Assembly: GCA_036267355.1 (NCBI GenBank)
Contig: DATAWG010000020.1
Location: 1-64,000, forward strand
DNA length: 64,000 nt
Direction of reading: 5' to 3'
Origin: Pirellulales bacterium
GTDB taxonomy: Bacteria; Planctomycetota; Planctomycetia; Pirellulales; DATAWG01
This document shows, piece after piece, positions 61,650 through 64,000 of the stretch. How positions within the stretch are numbered: the stretch's first letter is position 1; the number at the start of each line of letters is the position of its first letter. A program made the translations under genes and the position numbers. The notes under the pieces are model-generated. The model had not been told where the DNA came from. It saw only the letters and a list, made by a program, of their open reading frames with translations, and did no database searches.

Positions 61650-64000
61650 TTATTCGTACCGCAGCGCGTCGATCGGGTCGAGCCGCGAGGCTTTCCAGGC
61701 GGGATAGAAGCCGAACACCACGCCGACCGACACCGACACGACGACGGCGAGCACGATCGCCGCGACGGAGACGGAGGTGGGCCAGTGCTTGAATTCGCGG
61801 ACCAGGATCGAGATCCCACGCCCGAGCAGAATGCCGATCGCTCCGCCCAGAATGCACAGCATCACCGCTTCGCTGAGGAATTGCGACAGGATGTCGCGGG
61901 GCCGGGCGCCGACAGCCATTCGCAAACCGATTTCGCGGGTGCGCTCGGTCACCGACACGAGCATGATGTTCATGATGCCGACGCCGCCGACCACTAGCGA
62001 GATCATCGCCACGAAGAGCAGCAGCAGCGACATCGTCGCCGCCTGGCTCGACATGGCGTTGGTCATTTCCGTCATGTCGCGAACGCTGAAGTCATCGGGT
62101 TCGCCGTCCGCGATGTGATGCCGTTCGTGGAGCAACTTGGTGATCTGCTCGATCGCCAGCGGGATCTCCTCGGTCGATTGGGCTTGGACCATGAGCTGAT
62201 CGACGTTGGCGAAGCGGACCGGCTGCGGCGTGTCGGCGGTTTCCGTCGCGGCGAACGACGGATAGAGACTGGTGCTAGGCCCCATGTTCGGATAGGCCTG
62301 GCTGGCCGTATTGCTGATCGTGCTGCTGGTGGTGCTCGTGGAGCCGGCGGCCGAACTCGCACTGCCGGACGCTGAACTTGCCACCTGGGCTCCCATCGAA
62401 CTGACGCGATACTTGATCGTCGTCCACGGCGCGAGCACCAAGTCGTCTTGGTCCATGCCGAACGTGTTGGCGCCCTTCCGGCTTAGCACGCCGAGCACGC
62501 GAAACGCCACGCCCTGAATCCGCACGTCTTTGCCGACCGGAGACTCATCCCCAAAAAGATTCGTGACGACCGTTTGCCCCAGAACGCAAACCGCTTGCTC
62601 GTCGCGAACATCGCGGTCGGTAAACGTCGTCCCCTCGGTCATGTCGCGCCAGTCGCGAATGTCGAGATACGAGGTGGTGCTGCCGTAGATATACATTGGC
62701 ACCCAGTTCTTATTGCCGTAGACCACCTGGGTGCGGGCACGCACAAGCGGGGCGACGCTCGAAACCGCCGGGCATTCGGCCGAAATCGCTTCGCCGTCTT
62801 GCGGCGTGAGCGTTACGGTGCTGCCGCTGCCGAAGCTAACGCCGCCGCTCGTGGCGGTTCCCGGCATCACCAGCAACTCGTTGGCTCCCATGCTGGCGAT
62901 GGTCTGTTGGATCATCTTGGTCGAACCTTGGCCGATCTCCATCATGGCGATCACGGCGGCGATGCCGAAGATGATGCCCAACGTCGTCAAGATCGAACGG
63001 AAGGCGTTGCGGCGTATGGCCGTGCCTGCGATGCCGAACGTGCGCGGCAACAGCCGCACCGCCGTCCGCGGCGGCGCTACGGATCCTTGCGACTGCGCCA
63101 CCGGCTCGGCGACCACGGGCTCGGCGAGAACGGCCGTCGCGGTTGCAGGTTGCACCGCGGGAACGACGGCAGTGGCAATTCCACCGCCATTTTGTGTGCC
63201 GTCCGAGGCGGGGTCGTCTTGAGTGCCGCTGCCGTTTCCGCCGCTGCCGTTTTCACCGTGGCTGTTTTCACTGTGGCTGTTTTCACTGTGGCTGTTTTCA
63301 GTGTGGCTGTTTTCACCGTGGCCGTTGCTGGAAACACCGCTGCCGGAGCCAAATCCGTTGGCAGAACCGTGGCCATTGCCCATCGCCGGCGAGCCGGCGA
63401 TCAGCTTGGCCAAGGCGTCGTTGTCGATCAAGCCGTCGCGGATATAAATGATGCGGTTGGCATGCCGGGCGACGTTCAGATCGTGCGTCACCAGAATGAC
63501 GCTGATCCCTTCTTCCTTGTTGAGCCGCTGAAACATCTGCAAGATTTCCTCGCTCGTGCGGGAATCGAGATTTCCAGTCGGTTCGTCGGCCAAGAGGATC
63601 GGCGGATGGTTCACCAGGGCCCGCGAGATGGCCACGCGTTGCTGCTGACCGCCGGAAAGTTGCGAGGGCTCGTGGTCGAGCCGCTGGCCAAGGCCGACGC
63701 GCTCCAGGAGTGAAACGGCCCGGCGGCGCTCCTCGCGATTCGACCACGGCTTGGCGGAATAGACCAGCGGCATTCGGACCTGTTCGATGGCCGTGCTGCG
63801 CGGGAGCAGGTTGAAGCTTTGGAACACGAAACCGATATTCCGGTTTCGCACTTTCGCCCGCCGATCGGCCGAAAGCCGCGACACCTCTTGGCCGTTGAGC
63901 CAATAGCCGCCGGAGGTGGGGCGATCGAGCAGGCCGAGGATGTTCATCAGCGTCGATTTGCCCGAGCCCGACACGCCCATCAGGGCGACCATTTCCCCCT
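61650..64000 (-). CDS. MacB-like ABC exporter, ATPase fused to permease (5' end outside window)
   Basis: At least 782 residues; the N-terminal residues before GEMVALMG lie beyond the right edge. ATPase part: Walker [24 protein letters not shown] (Q-loop), [31 protein letters not shown]. The permease part has the MacB_PCD periplasmic domain and four helices, ending [30 protein letters not shown], the MacB C-terminal signature. The linker between them (coded about 63060-63390) is long and Gly/Ser/Asn rich with repeated pentapeptides (ENSHS). MacB proteins export macrolides, toxins or peptides with a MacA-type adaptor; an adaptor may lie past the edge. Confidence 0.93.
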   Translation of the reverse strand, partial: GEMVALMGVSGSGKSTLMNILGLLDRPTSGGYWLNGQEVSRLSADRRAKVRNRNIGFVFQSFNLLPRSTAIEQVRMPLVYSAKPWSNREERRRAVSLLERVGLGQRLDHEPSQLSGGQQQRVAISRALVNHPPILLADEPTGNLDSRTSEEILQMFQRLNKEEGISVILVTHDLNVARHANRIIYIRDGLIDNDALAKLIAGSPAMGNGHGSANGFGSGSGVSSNGHGENSHTENSHSENSHSENSHGENGSGGNGSGTQDDPASDGTQNGGGIATAVVPAVQPATATAVLAEPVVAEPVAQSQGSVAPPRTAVRLLPRTFGIAGTAIRRNAFRSILTTLGIIFGIAAVIAMMEIGQGSTKMIQQTIASMGANELLVMPGTATSGGVSFGSGSTVTLTPQDGEAISAECPAVSSVAPLVRARTQVVYGNKNWVPMYIYGSTTSYLDIRDWRDMTEGTTFTDRDVRDEQAVCVLGQTVVTNLFGDESPVGKDVRIQGVAFRVLGVLSRKGANTFGMDQDDLVLAPWTTIKYRVSSMGAQVASSASGSASSAAGSTSTTSSTISNTASQAYPNMGPSTSLYPSFAATETADTPQPVRFANVDQLMVQAQSTEEIPLAIEQITKLLHERHHIADGEPDDFSVRDMTEMTNAMSSQAATMSLLLLFVAMISLVVGGVGIMNIMLVSVTERTREIGLRMAVGARPRDILSQFLSEAVMLCILGGAIGILLGRGISILVREFKHWPTSVSVAAIVLAVVVSVSVGVVFGFYPAWKASRLDPIDALRYE
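63258..63317. repeat. 15-bp tandem repeat inside the MacB-like linker
   Basis: Units GTGGCTGTTTTCACT begin at 63258, 63273, 63288 and 63303, with a degenerate fifth at 63318. Each codes the pentapeptide SENSH or a variant (minus strand), so the reading frame is kept whatever the copy number. Confidence 0.9.

Overview
The window is high-GC bacterial chromosome from what looks like a planctomycete of the Pirellulales type. The pointers are a futalosine-route menaquinone pair (mqnA, mqnC), an isolated formylmethanofuran dehydrogenase subunit C of the C1 pathway, very long pilin-like proteins, many secreted proteins of unknown function, and intergenic DNA crowded with short palindromic repeats. 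This is inference from gene content; there is no rRNA in the window to confirm it. I saw no rRNA, tRNA, transposase or phage gene.

Layout. 1-7.6 kb (minus): an export block with two DevC-like permeases, a HlyD-type adaptor, a large membrane-anchored protein, and an ABC-2 type ATPase that runs off the left edge. 7.8-12.6 kb: miaA, then hisE and hisG with the wreck of a BsuBI/PstI-like restriction-modification system between them, then a convergent amidohydrolase. 12.6-15.8 kb: a NatA/NatB-like ABC exporter whose permease is fused to a CPBP membrane protease. 16.4-24.3 kb: a DUF4139-like secreted protein, the fhcC-like gene, a BamB-like beta-propeller, and a ribose-type ABC importer (ATPase and permease, no binding protein). 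24.5-28.5 kb (minus): fatty-acid synthesis and ribosomal genes rpmF-fabD-fabG-acpP-fabF. 28.7-37.7 kb: mqnA, mqnC, fumC, small proteins, a coiled-coil membrane protein and a secreted lactonase, with two tandem-repeat arrays.

37.9-56.8 kb (minus) is the main feature: a type IV pilus/type II secretion-like cluster. In transcription order it holds a signal peptidase I, a GspE/PilB ATPase, PilT, a second GspE/PilB ATPase, PilC/GspF, four prepilin-like proteins, a four-helix-bundle reading frame, and a 1751-residue pilin-like protein. No secretin, PilM/N/O or prepilin peptidase is present in the window. Three of the four prepilins have long leaders partly encoded by dispersed palindromic repeats and C/G-rich heptamer tracts. 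This is the most unusual observation here.

57-64 kb: an MFS transporter, a secreted protein of unknown function, a HEAT-repeat protein, and a MacB-like ATPase-permease that runs off the right edge.

Nearly every intergenic gap carries one of at least seven short inverted-repeat families. Eight start codons sit directly behind a C-rich heptamer tract with no visible Shine-Dalgarno sequence; two of these starts are TTG.
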